Source: Paenibacillus sp. BIC5C1 (lineage in GTDB: Bacteria; Bacillota; Bacilli; Paenibacillales; Paenibacillaceae). From it: a stretch of 64,000 nt of DNA. How positions within the stretch are numbered: position 1 is the first letter of the stretch; every line of letters starts with the position of its first letter. Below, piece by piece: positions 17,964 to 27,643 of the stretch. The notes below the pieces were generated by a model, which saw only the letters and a list, made by a program, of their open reading frames with translations, had not been told where the DNA came from and made no database searches. The stretch covers positions 6,138,001-6,202,000 of the forward strand of contig NZ_CP135922.1 of NCBI RefSeq assembly GCF_032399705.1. Direction: 5' to 3'. Made by a program: the position numbers and the translations under genes.

Positions 17964-18722
17964 GTGGCGAAAAAAACCATCATTCGTGCACAGAATCTGT
18001 GCAAGACGTACAATACGGGCAGTGAACAATATCATGCCATTCGCAACGTCGATCTTGATATTTATGAAGGGGACTTCACAGTCATCATGGGTAATTCCGG
18101 TTCAGGCAAATCAACATTACTCTATCTGATGAGCGGGCTTGACCATGTGACCGCCGGCGAAGTCTATTTTCGGGATCAACGTATTGACGCCTACAGTGAA
18201 CGGAAAATGTCCGACTTCCGTATCCGCAGGATCGGATATATCTATCAGAGCATCAATCTGGTCCCTGACCTTTCCATCAAAGAAAATATCGCATTGCCGG
18301 GGTATATTGCCGGAACTAAGAAAAACGAAGTACAAACAAGAACCTCTCAACTAATGAATGCCATGGATATTGACGGTCAGCGTAATCGACTTCCTTCTCA
18401 GACTTCGGGAGGTCAGCAGCAAAGGGCTGCCATTGCACGTGCTCTAATCAATTCTCCGGATATCCTCTTTGCCGATGAACCTACTGGAAGCTTGAATTAT
18501 GAACATGGCAATGCCGTGTTGGATATCTTGACCGATATCAACCGAAAAGGACAATCTGTTGTCATGGTTACACATGATATCAAGGCAGCCTGTCGGGCAG
18601 ATCGGCTTATTTTCATCCGGGATGGTAAGGTTGGCGGCATTATGGAGTTTGAGAAATATGATGAACATCAGATCCAGGATCGGGAATCGATGGTCTTTGC
18701 TTTTGTGTCGGGGAAGGAGTAA
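17964..18722 (+). CDS. ABC transporter ATPase, MacB/LolD type
   Basis: 252 residues from a GTG start after GGGAGTG. Walker A is GNSGSGKST (about 43-51), the Q-loop IYQS, the signature TSGGQQQRAAIARAL, Walker B ILFADEPTG, and the H-loop VMVTHD. The signature begins TSGGQ instead of LSGGQ, which is tolerated in this family. It forms the motor for the FtsX-type permease that starts three bases later, the usual BceA/MacB/YknY-type arrangement for peptide efflux, envelope detoxification or signal sensing at the cytoplasmic membrane. Confidence 0.9.
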   Translation: MAKKTIIRAQNLCKTYNTGSEQYHAIRNVDLDIYEGDFTVIMGNSGSGKSTLLYLMSGLDHVTAGEVYFRDQRIDAYSERKMSDFRIRRIGYIYQSINLVPDLSIKENIALPGYIAGTKKNEVQTRTSQLMNAMDIDGQRNRLPSQTSGGQQQRAAIARALINSPDILFADEPTGSLNYEHGNAVLDILTDINRKGQSVVMVTHDIKAACRADRLIFIRDGKVGGIMEFEKYDEHQIQDRESMVFAFVSGKE

Positions 18723-18725
18723 TCT

Positions 18726-21128
18726 ATGGCTGCCATGTTGAAACTGAGCCTCTCTTACCTGAGCAGAAGTAAAATCCAAAACCTATTTATCGCTCTGCTG
18801 ATTCTGCTTTCTACACTCCTGGTATCTACGGCGGTCATCATCCTGACCAACACAGGTAATCAATTTAAGGAAATGCATGATCAAGCTAATGGATCTCATC
18901 AGATTCTGACGTTTGAGAAAGGGTTGAATGATCCCAACGATGTACATCAATGGTGGGCTGCTCAGGAAGGAATCGAAGTATCTCCATTACTGACCTATCG
19001 AACATTATCAGGCATCGCCCTTAAGGGTACGGATATTCCCAACGTTTATCTTTACATGCTTGACACCCCTCCACCCCCATGGGATGTGGATGAACTCATT
19101 TTTTCATATGGAACTTCAAGCGCTGTTCCTGAGCAAGGTACGGTCTGGATTCCGACTTCATTGGCCAATGCCTACAGTATCTCGGCAGGAGATACGATAG
19201 GCTTCAAGACAGGTTCCAGCACACTTGATCTGAAGGTATCCGGCATTGTGGTCGATGTGCCATATGGAGCCCCCTTCACCAACACAGCACGCGTGTGGAT
19301 GAATCCCACAGATTATCAAACGGATTTCGATTCAATCGCGGGTAAAGACAATTATATGATGGGTATCCATTTCGACGATTACAGCACCAATCCAAGCTAT
19401 TGGGAACGTTACGTGAACGAGAAGGGAACTCCTTTCCTGGAAACCAAGATGGAGTTCGAGAGCATCTCCTCTTTCTATCTGATCATCAACCAAATCATTG
19501 GATTCATCATGATATTCCTAGGTATTGTTATGCTTGTAATCGCCCTTATTACTATCGGATTCACGATTTCGGATGCTATTCTGGCCAACTATAAAACGAT
19601 CGGCATTCTCAAGTCACTGGGCCTCACTTCAAACAGAACCATATGTACATATGTTATGCAGTACTCCTTACTATCCGTTGTTGCCATTCTCCCGGGCATC
19701 ACACTGAGCGTAGTGGTATCGAAATTTATCATTAATATCTCCGTGTCTTCCCTTCAGGTAGGCAATCGTCATATTGAGATTAACGGCATTAGTGAAGCCA
19801 TGTTAGTAGGTGTGTCCCTGTTTTCACTGGTAATATTATTTGTCATTCTGTATGCAAAAAAAACACGCAGCATCGAGCCTGTTCAAGCCATCCGCTATGG
19901 AATGTCAGAGACGGATCATGCTCGCATGACAAACCGGATAAATTCGCCATTAGGTAATTGGGTTGGTTTTGCCCGTTTGCCTGTAACCGTGGTCATCGGA
20001 ATTCGCAATTTGATCAAGAACACCAAAAGTTCTGTTTTGATGCTGCTGCTGACCACAATGGCTTCCTCCGTACTGGTGCTGGGGTATGTTCTATTGACCA
20101 GCATTACTGGAATTTATCAGACTGCCGCTCAATGGGGTTATGACAACGCCCATATCGCAGCTGTCGTTGTTAACAAAAATACTTTTCCCCAGGCTGAGCT
20201 GAAGCAAGTGTTAGGAAAGGACTCGAGGATTAGAACTGTAGGGTGGCAAGGAAACATTACCGGAGTAGTTAGTCCAGAATCTACATCAGAAATGCAGGGC
20301 CAATCCACCAGCCTATATCTGAGTGTACTCGACGGAAGTTATCAGGAGCTTGGGTTTGAGACGCTAAAAGGAGATAATCCTCGTCAAGCGAATGAAGTTG
20401 CCATTGGTGTAAGTGTCGCTAAGACATTAAATAAAGAACTCGGTGACCTCATGGAACTTTACATTGAGGGAAAAAAACGCACTTTCATCATCACCGGGAT
20501 CTATCAAGCGATCGCCAACATGTCCGTATCAGGTCGGATTACCATCGATGCCATGAGAACGGTGAACCCGTCTTACGGTGATTTCGATGCCATTTTCATC
20601 AATTTAATAGATCCAGCGCAAGCCGATGTGGTTGCAGGTGAATTAAATGAGCAATTCAAAGCTTCCGCTTCAGTCGTAACCCAAAAAACACTGCTCGATT
20701 CGGTCTATGCAGAAGCCGCTGACATCTTCGTCTATCCTATCAGCTTAATTGGGTTATTGTTTATCCTTGCTACATTCATTATTATTTTCAGTACCTGCCG
20801 GATCAGTATCCGCAAAGAAAGCAGAACGTACGGAATCTACAAATCCATCGGCATGACATCTCGTCGCATTCGATCGTCGGTTGCCATGGGAATTACGATT
20901 TTGTCCACCATTGGAGCGGTACTGGGTACCTTAGTAGGTGTGTATGTACTACCTATGCTACTTGAGACGGTCCTTTCTGGGTATGGCATCGTATATCTTC
21001 CACTTATTTTAAATTGGGGAGGCATTATTTTGTTCGCTTTTCTAAGCATTAGCGCAGCAGCTCTTGGCTCCTGGTTCTCATCAAGAGTTATTCGTGAAGC
21101 ATCCCCTCGTATGTTGGTTATTGAATAA
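18726..21128 (+). CDS. FtsX-like ABC transporter permease, duplicated
   Basis: 800 residues with two FtsX/MacB_PCD-FtsX repeats. Order: TM1 (about 16-38), a large extracellular domain (about 45-250), three TM segments (about 255-370), a linker, TM (about 435-460), a second large extracellular domain (about 470-650) and three final TM segments (about 655-790). This is the layout of class-3/4 ABC permeases that sense or remove antimicrobial peptides or lipoproteins. It is the last gene of the two-component/ABC cassette. It lacks the single ~200-residue domain of BceB, so it is better called MacB/YtrF-like. The ligand is unknown. Confidence 0.85.
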   Translation: MAAMLKLSLSYLSRSKIQNLFIALLILLSTLLVSTAVIILTNTGNQFKEMHDQANGSHQILTFEKGLNDPNDVHQWWAAQEGIEVSPLLTYRTLSGIALKGTDIPNVYLYMLDTPPPPWDVDELIFSYGTSSAVPEQGTVWIPTSLANAYSISAGDTIGFKTGSSTLDLKVSGIVVDVPYGAPFTNTARVWMNPTDYQTDFDSIAGKDNYMMGIHFDDYSTNPSYWERYVNEKGTPFLETKMEFESISSFYLIINQIIGFIMIFLGIVMLVIALITIGFTISDAILANYKTIGILKSLGLTSNRTICTYVMQYSLLSVVAILPGITLSVVVSKFIINISVSSLQVGNRHIEINGISEAMLVGVSLFSLVILFVILYAKKTRSIEPVQAIRYGMSETDHARMTNRINSPLGNWVGFARLPVTVVIGIRNLIKNTKSSVLMLLLTTMASSVLVLGYVLLTSITGIYQTAAQWGYDNAHIAAVVVNKNTFPQAELKQVLGKDSRIRTVGWQGNITGVVSPESTSEMQGQSTSLYLSVLDGSYQELGFETLKGDNPRQANEVAIGVSVAKTLNKELGDLMELYIEGKKRTFIITGIYQAIANMSVSGRITIDAMRTVNPSYGDFDAIFINLIDPAQADVVAGELNEQFKASASVVTQKTLLDSVYAEAADIFVYPISLIGLLFILATFIIIFSTCRISIRKESRTYGIYKSIGMTSRRIRSSVAMGITILSTIGAVLGTLVGVYVLPMLLETVLSGYGIVYLPLILNWGGIILFAFLSISAAALGSWFSSRVIREASPRMLVIE

Positions 21129-21153
21129 ACGTAGGCAAAAGATTAACATTTCG

Positions 21154-21187
21154 TGAGGGGGAATTCGACTTCCCCCTCATTTTTTTA
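21154..21187 (+). terminator. Terminator of the two-component/ABC operon
   Basis: TGAGGGGGAA-TTCGAC-TTCCCCCTCA hairpin followed by TTTTTTT. It abuts the stop of the convergent gerC-type gene. Confidence 0.9.
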
Positions 21188-22387
21188 ATCCGTCGATGAA
21201 CCGGAATCTTTAATATTCAACTTCACATCATATGTCACGGGAATTTGACTAAACGTTTCATCCCAGTTTTTTTTGACCTTTGTCCATACTTTAGGATATT
21301 TGATCCTTAACTGCTCTCCAAATCCGGCTACTTCCACCCGATAGGTATTCTGCATTTTACCCATAACCTGATGTATTTGTTCTTTGACGGTATCCGCAAA
21401 CTGTACCTCCAAACCCTGAATGTACTCATCTGTTGAAGGAATCTCTGGAGCACTCCAATCTTCCATCAGTTGGCCTTCTGATTCAATCTTTACATGAAAA
21501 GAAATGTTATCGCCTTGAACTTTTGGCGTAATTTTACTCTTGCTAGACTTGATTTCGTACGTTACCGTATGCCCCTTAGGCGGAGCGTACGATTTCACCG
21601 CTCCTTCTTGGGCCTCCCCAGTTATCCAGGACAATCCTTCAAGTTCAATCTGATTTAAGGATCCGATCCACTTTTTCGTTTTTCCTTTATAGATCTCTGC
21701 CCCTGAGAATTTATGCTCACCTTCAGCTGTAAGGACATTTTGCAGTAAAAAGCTTGCTCCTGACTGCATCTTCCCGTCAAGTTTCGCGAGAGATACTGGA
21801 GGGAGAATCTTGTTGGAGCGGTATGAGTTAGCCACCACCCCCTTCAAATAAAACGCTGGGATCTCACCCGGCTCCTTGGAGCTAAGAGCTTCCAAGGCTG
21901 TTCCATGACTTACCAGAACAAGGGAGCTAGGACGGATATCATTATCTCGCAAAATAAAATCAAGTAGCTGCTCCAGGCTATATTTCTTGGTCAATTCATG
22001 GGAAACAACAATGACCTTTAAATGATGACCAATAAGCGGACGGTCTCTTCTTAGAGCAAACTGACGAAAGATCTGAAACAGGGAATCTCCGGTTAACCTT
22101 TCATTCAAAAAAGACTGCCCCACGGAAGCACCGGCATTTTTTTGATTTTCCTGTTTGGGTCCAATTCGCGGAACGATCTGTACGGTAGCTGTAAAATTGT
22201 TATTCTTGGGATAATGACCCCCTTGTTGATTAATACTCTTTTCAAATTTTGATTCGTCAGCCACGTCAAGCCCTAAACCCACATAAACACTTAGATCTTC
22301 GATTTCTTTACTGCTCCAGCATCCAGACGTAAACAATAGCAGCAACAATGTTAACAAAATGGTGAACTGCCTTCTGAAGCTGCTCAA
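21185..22387 (-). CDS. Ger(x)C-family spore germinant receptor lipoprotein
   Basis: 400 residues. A lipoprotein signal peptide ends in FTSGC, so Cys23 is the predicted lipid anchor. The mature protein has the GerAC fold: WSSKEIEDLSVYVGLGLDV at the start, a central region with LTGDSLFQIFRQFALRRDRPLIGHH, and the C-terminal Spore_III/GerAC_C domain. It is the C subunit of a germinant receptor in the spore inner membrane. It starts with TTG overlapping the B-subunit stop by four bases (TTGA), so the two are translationally coupled. Confidence 0.9.
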   Translation of the reverse strand: MSSFRRQFTILLTLLLLLFTSGCWSSKEIEDLSVYVGLGLDVADESKFEKSINQQGGHYPKNNNFTATVQIVPRIGPKQENQKNAGASVGQSFLNERLTGDSLFQIFRQFALRRDRPLIGHHLKVIVVSHELTKKYSLEQLLDFILRDNDIRPSSLVLVSHGTALEALSSKEPGEIPAFYLKGVVANSYRSNKILPPVSLAKLDGKMQSGASFLLQNVLTAEGEHKFSGAEIYKGKTKKWIGSLNQIELEGLSWITGEAQEGAVKSYAPPKGHTVTYEIKSSKSKITPKVQGDNISFHVKIESEGQLMEDWSAPEIPSTDEYIQGLEVQFADTVKEQIHQVMGKMQNTYRVEVAGFGEQLRIKYPKVWTKVKKNWDETFSQIPVTYDVKLNIKDSGSSTD

Positions 22388-23481
22388 TTGTACTTTCCTC
22401 CTTTTTTTCGGATCATACTCAACAACAGAAGCAAAAGTGGTACAACCCCAAACAAATATATGGATACATTCCCGACAGCATCGCCTAGTTTGAACGTGTC
22501 GTTCGCATTCTCTGGTAGCATAGCAATGATGTAAATGATGGGAAGCAAAATGATCATAAATGGTAGCAGTTTTTTCTTAAACAATTGTGAGCATCCGAGA
22601 GAAGCAGCATAATGGGTAATGGTAGAAGTAGAGAAAATCTGCATAATCCAGATAACCAGCAACAAGGATTCGAATCGCTCGAAGACCAAACCTTCGATTT
22701 CAAAGCTGCGCATCAAGTCAAGGGTTGGCCACGTTCTTGTTTTCATGCCTTCAATGGATAAGCTGCCAATGACCATAACCAAGGTGATCAAGTAGATGCC
22801 CATAGGAATAAGGATGCCCCAGACCATGGCCTTCTTTCCCTTTTCCGGATTTCTCATAAAAGCCATCACTACAAACATGATTTCATAACCTGTATACGCT
22901 AAAGTCGTAGGCTTAAGACCTTTAATAACAGGCATAATCCCCTCTCCCAACACAGGTCTCAAATTATTGATTTCAAACAGGTTACTGCTCAGAAAAATGG
23001 CCAGCACAAAAAGAATTAGCGTAATGGGCAAAATGATCTCATACAAGCGAGCCATCGAATTGACACCACCTGAGATCAGATAAAAACCGATCCACATAAA
23101 CACCATGACAATGGCCCATACCGGGGTTCCCTCCAATAAATATAAACCGGTGACATCAGCCATCACCCTGATTTCAAAGGCAGAGATAGTAATGAAATAT
23201 GCGATGATTATTACTCCCAAGATATAAGCAATCCACTTTCCCGTAATTTCCTCAGTGAATTGGAAAACCGTCTTCCCTGGAAATCGTCGGCACAGAGTCA
23301 CCAGGATTATCCCCATCAACATAACGAACAGACCGGACAATATTATTGAAATCCATACGTCAGGCGTACCTGCAGCCGTCACCGTGGTTCGAGGAAGTGT
23401 GAGGATTCCTGCACCCAACATGTAGTTGATGATAAAGGCTGCGGCTTGAACTGTCGTCAGTTGGTCTTGTTTACGATTCAT
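22384..23481 (-). CDS. GerAB-type spore germination permease
   Basis: 365 residues with about ten hydrophobic segments, of the GerAB/ArcD/ProY (amino acid-polyamine-organocation-like) family. Marks are QAAAFIINYMLGAGILTLPR in TM1 and KPTTLAYTGYEIMFVVMAFM in mid-chain. It is the B subunit, thought to bind the small-molecule germinant in the spore inner membrane. It lies between the A gene (27-bp gap) and the C gene (4-bp overlap), the classical gerA operon order. Expression is probably forespore-specific; no sigma-G promoter was pinned down. Confidence 0.9.
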   Translation of the reverse strand: MNRKQDQLTTVQAAAFIINYMLGAGILTLPRTTVTAAGTPDVWISIILSGLFVMLMGIILVTLCRRFPGKTVFQFTEEITGKWIAYILGVIIIAYFITISAFEIRVMADVTGLYLLEGTPVWAIVMVFMWIGFYLISGGVNSMARLYEIILPITLILFVLAIFLSSNLFEINNLRPVLGEGIMPVIKGLKPTTLAYTGYEIMFVVMAFMRNPEKGKKAMVWGILIPMGIYLITLVMVIGSLSIEGMKTRTWPTLDLMRSFEIEGLVFERFESLLLVIWIMQIFSTSTITHYAASLGCSQLFKKKLLPFMIILLPIIYIIAMLPENANDTFKLGDAVGNVSIYLFGVVPLLLLLLSMIRKKGGKYN

Positions 23482-23508
23482 GGTTCACCTCCTGAATATC
23501 CGATATGC

Positions 23509-25203
23509 CTACTTTTTGCGATCAGGGTCTTTTGGATGCATCATACTTGGACGCTTCTTCATCATTCCTAAAGGTGCTCGGATAAAGAAATCTTTCCAAT
23601 CCGATAAGCTGTAAGGTACAGCCGGAGTGACATAAGGTACTCCAAAGCTCTTTAACCGAACGAGATGACTGCAGAGCAACAAGAAAAACATGACTACCCC
23701 AAACAATCCATAGGTCGCCGCACTGAACATTCCTACAAAACGCAATATACGAAGTGTTATCCCGGCACTATATGTAGGGATGGAGAATGAAGAAATCGCA
23801 GTGACTGCCACAACAATAACCAGAAAGGGGCTGACAATTCCGGCCTGTACGGCGGCATCCCCAATAATTAGACCACCTACGATACCCATTGCTGGCCCAA
23901 TTGGCTTGGGTAGACGTATGCCTGCTTCCCGCAAAATTTCAATCGAGGTTTCCATAATCAGCGCCTCAATAACAGACGGGAAAGGCACACCTTGTCTAGT
24001 TTGAATAATGGTTAAAGCGAGCTTGGTCGGAATAAGACCCGGATGGAATGAAATAAAGGAGATATACAAAGCAGGTGCTAGCAGTGCAATCGTAGCAGCC
24101 AAGAAACGAAGCATACGCAGAAACGTCCCCGGAATCCAGCGCTCGTAATAATCTTCGGGAGATTGAAGCAGCATGCTAAAGGTCGATGGTACTATTAATG
24201 CAAATGGTGTCCCATCCAGTAAAATAGCTACACGCCCCTCTAACAACCCACTGACTACACGGTCGGGCCTCTCTGTATTCTGAATCTGTTGAAAAGGACT
24301 CAGTTCATCATCTTCAATCAATTGTTCCACATACCCGGATTCAAGCATGATATCCATGTCCAGGTTCTGGATTCGTTTTTCCACCTCGGTGACCAGCTTG
24401 GCATTGGCAATATCTGCGATATACGCAATAACCAGATCCCTCTTAACCCTGGCTCCCACCTGATGTTTGCTCATAAACAACTCATTATTGCCTCCGAATT
24501 GCCGCAATATTCCGGTATTATCACTTAACCGCTCCGTAAAACCGATTCTTGGCCCACGAAGCAGTGCCTCAGATACCGGCTCTTCAAGGCTACGACTTTT
24601 CCCTTTGGCTGAGCCAACAAGAAGAGCACTGGCCACTCCTTCAATAAATAGAGCATTTTTGCCGTTAAGAACCGCTTGCGCCGCTTGTTGCAGCGTCTCC
24701 GCTTCCTGAAGTTCACCAACAGGCAAAAGACTACTTTTTACGTAAGCTTTGACCTCATTTTCATCTCTTGGTACTTCAAATATATTCCGCTCTGAATCGG
24801 GAACCCCCTTAATCATAAGGGGCGTGAAGATGTGAGTATCTAACCGATCATGATCAACTAACCCTTCCACGAAAATGACAGCTGCGGGTGTATTCGTTCC
24901 TCTTATCATAAACTCTCGTATACATACGTCTGAATTTTGCCCAAACGTTGTTTTTACACTTATCAGATCTTTAGCATAATCCCCGGTCAGCCGTATATTT
25001 GCGTAATTTCCAGTCTCTTCGTCCGAAGAAGAAATGATTGATGCATTCTGATTTTGTTGATCTTTATTGGTAAAGGTTCCTTTCTTTAAGGATGATCGCA
25101 ACCACTGATACCCCTTCATGTACAATATCGGTATCAAAAATAATAAAAAGGCCTGTCCCCAAATTGGCCACTCCGGCAAATAAGCAAGTATTTTCGACCA
25201 CAT
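23509..25203 (-). CDS. GerA-family spore germinant receptor A subunit
   Basis: The best start is ATG 25203 (564 residues); a GTG at 25317 would give 602 residues. The soluble N-terminal domain shows [23 protein letters not shown] and [13 protein letters not shown]. The C-terminal membrane domain has about five TM segments ([21 protein letters not shown] ... [14 protein letters not shown]). A hydrophobic segment at about residues 13-30 ([18 protein letters not shown]), before the soluble domain, is unusual for GerA proteins. It is the first gene of the gerABC operon. The A subunit forms the ion-release core of the germinant receptor in the spore inner membrane. The SD at 25203 (GGGGTGAG) is close, four bases away. 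Confidence 0.85.
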   Translation of the reverse strand: MWSKILAYLPEWPIWGQAFLLFLIPILYMKGYQWLRSSLKKGTFTNKDQQNQNASIISSSDEETGNYANIRLTGDYAKDLISVKTTFGQNSDVCIREFMIRGTNTPAAVIFVEGLVDHDRLDTHIFTPLMIKGVPDSERNIFEVPRDENEVKAYVKSSLLPVGELQEAETLQQAAQAVLNGKNALFIEGVASALLVGSAKGKSRSLEEPVSEALLRGPRIGFTERLSDNTGILRQFGGNNELFMSKHQVGARVKRDLVIAYIADIANAKLVTEVEKRIQNLDMDIMLESGYVEQLIEDDELSPFQQIQNTERPDRVVSGLLEGRVAILLDGTPFALIVPSTFSMLLQSPEDYYERWIPGTFLRMLRFLAATIALLAPALYISFISFHPGLIPTKLALTIIQTRQGVPFPSVIEALIMETSIEILREAGIRLPKPIGPAMGIVGGLIIGDAAVQAGIVSPFLVIVVAVTAISSFSIPTYSAGITLRILRFVGMFSAATYGLFGVVMFFLLLCSHLVRLKSFGVPYVTPAVPYSLSDWKDFFIRAPLGMMKKRPSMMHPKDPDRKK

Positions 25204-25351
25204 CCGGCTCACCCCATTATCTAGACTTTCTTGGTAACTTTGAGTATTGTTTCCCCGATTGCTCACAATAATTCCCGTTTTTTTGAACGACAAAAAAGCA
25301 GATGCCTCTATTGGCACCCGCTTCCCTACAGGGTTATGGAGTTTTCCTTGT

Positions 25352-26284
25352 CTATACGATTTTGGTTACGTGCTGTGCCTTCTCATCCAGTAGATGTGCA
25401 GACGCCGCAATGGTTGTAAAATCATTCAGTGCGACCTCGATCTGCTGCTGGCTTCGCTCCACATATCCTTCTACCTTCTGTGTTCCCCCAGAAATGTTCG
25501 TAATCTCTTTCGTTATCCCATTCACACTATCCCGAATCTCATTAATGGAATTTTCGACCATGGCCGATAGTTTGCGTACTTCCTTGGCTACTACATCGAA
25601 CCCGCGCCCATATTCGCCCGCATGCGCCGCTTCAATCGCAGCGTTCAGAGCCAGCAGCTGAGTCTGCGACGCAATTTCGCGGATCGTTTTAACAACTCCC
25701 TGGATAGAACGAGCCTGTTCTTGCAAATGACTCAGTGTCGCTCGGTTGTGGGCAGAAACTTCAGATATATACGTGATACTGGACATCAGCTCACGGCTTC
25801 GCTCAATACCGATATCAGCATGTTCATTCAAATCATGTGACATCGTCTTCAGTTCGTTAACTACAGCTGTAATATTATTTTGACGGCTTGTGATATTGGT
25901 AGCTATTTTGGACACACCCAAAATATTCTGATTCAACTCATCATAGACAGGCATATATGTCGCCTCAAGCCATACGGGATTTCCCTTTGCATCCTTGCGT
26001 TCAACCTTGTCCTGGAAGCTAGTACCGTTAAAAATACTGCTCCAAAATGCGTTATAGTCAGGGCTTTTCGCGAACTCGTCGAAACAAAATTGCTCATGCT
26101 GCATACCGTACATCTCCGCTACGGTATAGCCCATCGTCTGGGCAAAGACTTCATTTACATAAGTAACCTGACGATCCATATCGAATCGAATGATAGCCAG
26201 GCTTTTCTCCATCGCCTTAATGACCAACGCATCGGTAACAACATCTTTTTTTTCCACATCTACTATAGGCAAAGCAATCCCCAC
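25352..26284 (-). CDS. Soluble PAS-domain methyl-accepting chemotaxis protein
   Basis: 310 residues with no membrane segment. A PAS domain (about 25-130: [24 protein letters not shown] ... [10 protein letters not shown]) is followed by a short helical signalling domain. The conserved kinase-contact tip is present ([21 protein letters not shown]), with [13 protein letters not shown] after it. The signalling helices are short compared with full receptors, and no C-terminal CheR-binding pentapeptide is seen. This is the layout of cytosolic Aer/BdlA-like receptors that sense redox state or internal ligands through PAS. It has its own promoter candidate at 26372-26400. Confidence 0.85.
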   Translation of the reverse strand: MGIALPIVDVEKKDVVTDALVIKAMEKSLAIIRFDMDRQVTYVNEVFAQTMGYTVAEMYGMQHEQFCFDEFAKSPDYNAFWSSIFNGTSFQDKVERKDAKGNPVWLEATYMPVYDELNQNILGVSKIATNITSRQNNITAVVNELKTMSHDLNEHADIGIERSRELMSSITYISEVSAHNRATLSHLQEQARSIQGVVKTIREIASQTQLLALNAAIEAAHAGEYGRGFDVVAKEVRKLSAMVENSINEIRDSVNGITKEITNISGGTQKVEGYVERSQQQIEVALNDFTTIAASAHLLDEKAQHVTKIV

Positions 26285-26371
26285 TCCCTGACTCTTCCCA
26301 TGATTAAACCGTTCTCATTCTGGCAGTTCCTGCTGTAGTGCAATTATGTACTCAACTGAATAGAGACGACT

Positions 26372-26400
26372 CTATTATTGTATACTCCAATTGCAGTCAA
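26372..26400 (-). promoter_or_regulatory. Candidate sigma-A promoter of the PAS chemoreceptor gene
   Basis: On the minus strand TTGACT, 17 bp, then TAATAG, about 90 bp before the chemoreceptor start. The rest of the 26285-26605 gap holds only the RpiR-gene terminator. Confidence 0.45.
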
Positions 26401-26504
26401 TTGGATCACTCCCAAATCAATTAACAAAAATACATTGCGGTTTGACTTTTTATACCCAATAAACTAACTGTCTAAACATTATATTTCATGAGCAAATTCT
26501 AACA

Positions 26505-26532
26505 CAAAAAGAGGCGGATTAACCGCCCCTAA
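26505..26532 (-). terminator. Terminator of the RpiR-family gene
   Basis: Minus-strand AGGGGCGG-ttaat-CCGCCTCT hairpin followed by TTTTTGTG. Confidence 0.75.
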
Positions 26533-26605
26533 TTATGGTATAACCTTCCATACTTCTGATGTTATCTGTAGTCGTCTCTGTGTATTAAGCTGCCCTATTC
26601 ATCTA

Positions 26606-27439
26606 TCAGCCTCGCGGCAATTTGTCAGCATACCGAATCCGCAGATCAGCGAGTAACTCCAGCTTGGACAACGCCTGCTCCTTCTGCCTCAATCCCACCG
26701 CCAGCACCAACTGCTCCATTAAGAGGAGCGGAGTAACCATGGAATGAAATTCACCAAGCTCCCCTCTGCTGACATAAAAAGATAACTCCGTCGCCAAGCC
26801 ATATAAGAGGTCTTCCCGATCTGTTACAAGTACGGCTTTGCTGCCCGTATCTCTGGCATAATCCAGAATGACTTCTGCTTCAGGCAAGAGTCTTGTAAAG
26901 CACATCAGCAGCACAACATCCTCCCGCTGCATGTGCATCAGTGTTTCCAATATTTCATGACCACCTCCGGCTAGATTGATGACCGTCAATCCGAATCGGG
27001 ATAGCCGAAAGGACAATAATTCTGCCAATCCTGCGGAGGGCCCTGGAGCATATACATATACTCTTCGTGCTTCTGCAAGGATGGCTGCTGCGTGCTCCAG
27101 ATCCCCCTGCTTCATATGGGACAACGTCTCCTGCAAGTGGCTAACAGAGGCCTCTAGTAACTGAACAGGAAGGCTGTCCGTATCCATGCGGGATATGGTT
27201 TTATTTAATTTGAGGGCAGGTGTAGTGTCTTCGGATGTACGAAGCCGGATTTTAAACGCTTTGGCATTATCATATCCAACCGCCCGCCAGAAGCGGGATA
27301 CGGTTGCAATACTGACTCCCAGCCTGTCGGCAATCTCCTGTTCCGTCATGAACAGAATATCTTCCGGATTCCGCTCAACAAAATCAGCAATTTTCAGATG
27401 GCCTGGCGACAGCTGTTCTTTATGAGTAAACAAATTCAT
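26606..27439 (-). CDS. RpiR/MurR-family regulator with SIS domain
   Basis: ATG 27439 sits eight bases after AAAAGGAGTG (277 residues); an upstream start at 27469 lacks such a site. The N-terminal HTH_6 domain (about 1-75) includes MTEQEIADRLGVSIATVSRFWRAVGY. The C-terminal SIS phosphosugar-binding domain (about 115-245) includes RRVYVYAPGPSAGLAELLSFRL and EDVVLLMCFTRLLPEAEVILDYARDTG. RpiR proteins usually sense phosphorylated sugars. It diverges from the ECF transporter operon, with a perfect palindrome between them, so it likely controls transport of a sugar-related or phosphosugar-yielding nutrient (inference). Confidence 0.85.
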   Translation of the reverse strand: MNLFTHKEQLSPGHLKIADFVERNPEDILFMTEQEIADRLGVSIATVSRFWRAVGYDNAKAFKIRLRTSEDTTPALKLNKTISRMDTDSLPVQLLEASVSHLQETLSHMKQGDLEHAAAILAEARRVYVYAPGPSAGLAELLSFRLSRFGLTVINLAGGGHEILETLMHMQREDVVLLMCFTRLLPEAEVILDYARDTGSKAVLVTDREDLLYGLATELSFYVSRGELGEFHSMVTPLLLMEQLVLAVGLRQKEQALSKLELLADLRIRYADKLPRG

Positions 27440-27537
27440 TCCGTATGCACTCCTTTTCTCGCTCTGCACTCAGTATATCAGTTGAGAGAACAAGGAGTGG
27501 GTTATGTATGTAATATTTTTTTCATTAATTTTAGATT

Positions 27538-27555
27538 ATGTAATAAAAATTACAT
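27538..27555. promoter_or_regulatory. Candidate RpiR operator
   Basis: The perfect inverted repeat ATGTAAT-aaaa-ATTACAT lies between the RpiR-family gene and the ECF operon. A related half-site, ATGTAAT, occurs about 30 bp away at 27506-27512. The link to this regulator is inference. Confidence 0.5.
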
Positions 27556-27643
27556 TTGATTTACAAATGTCTTCTTTCCCGTTAATACTCTGCCCCTAGA
27601 CTGTGGCTATGATGATCACCAACTTTCAGGGAGGTATGTATCG

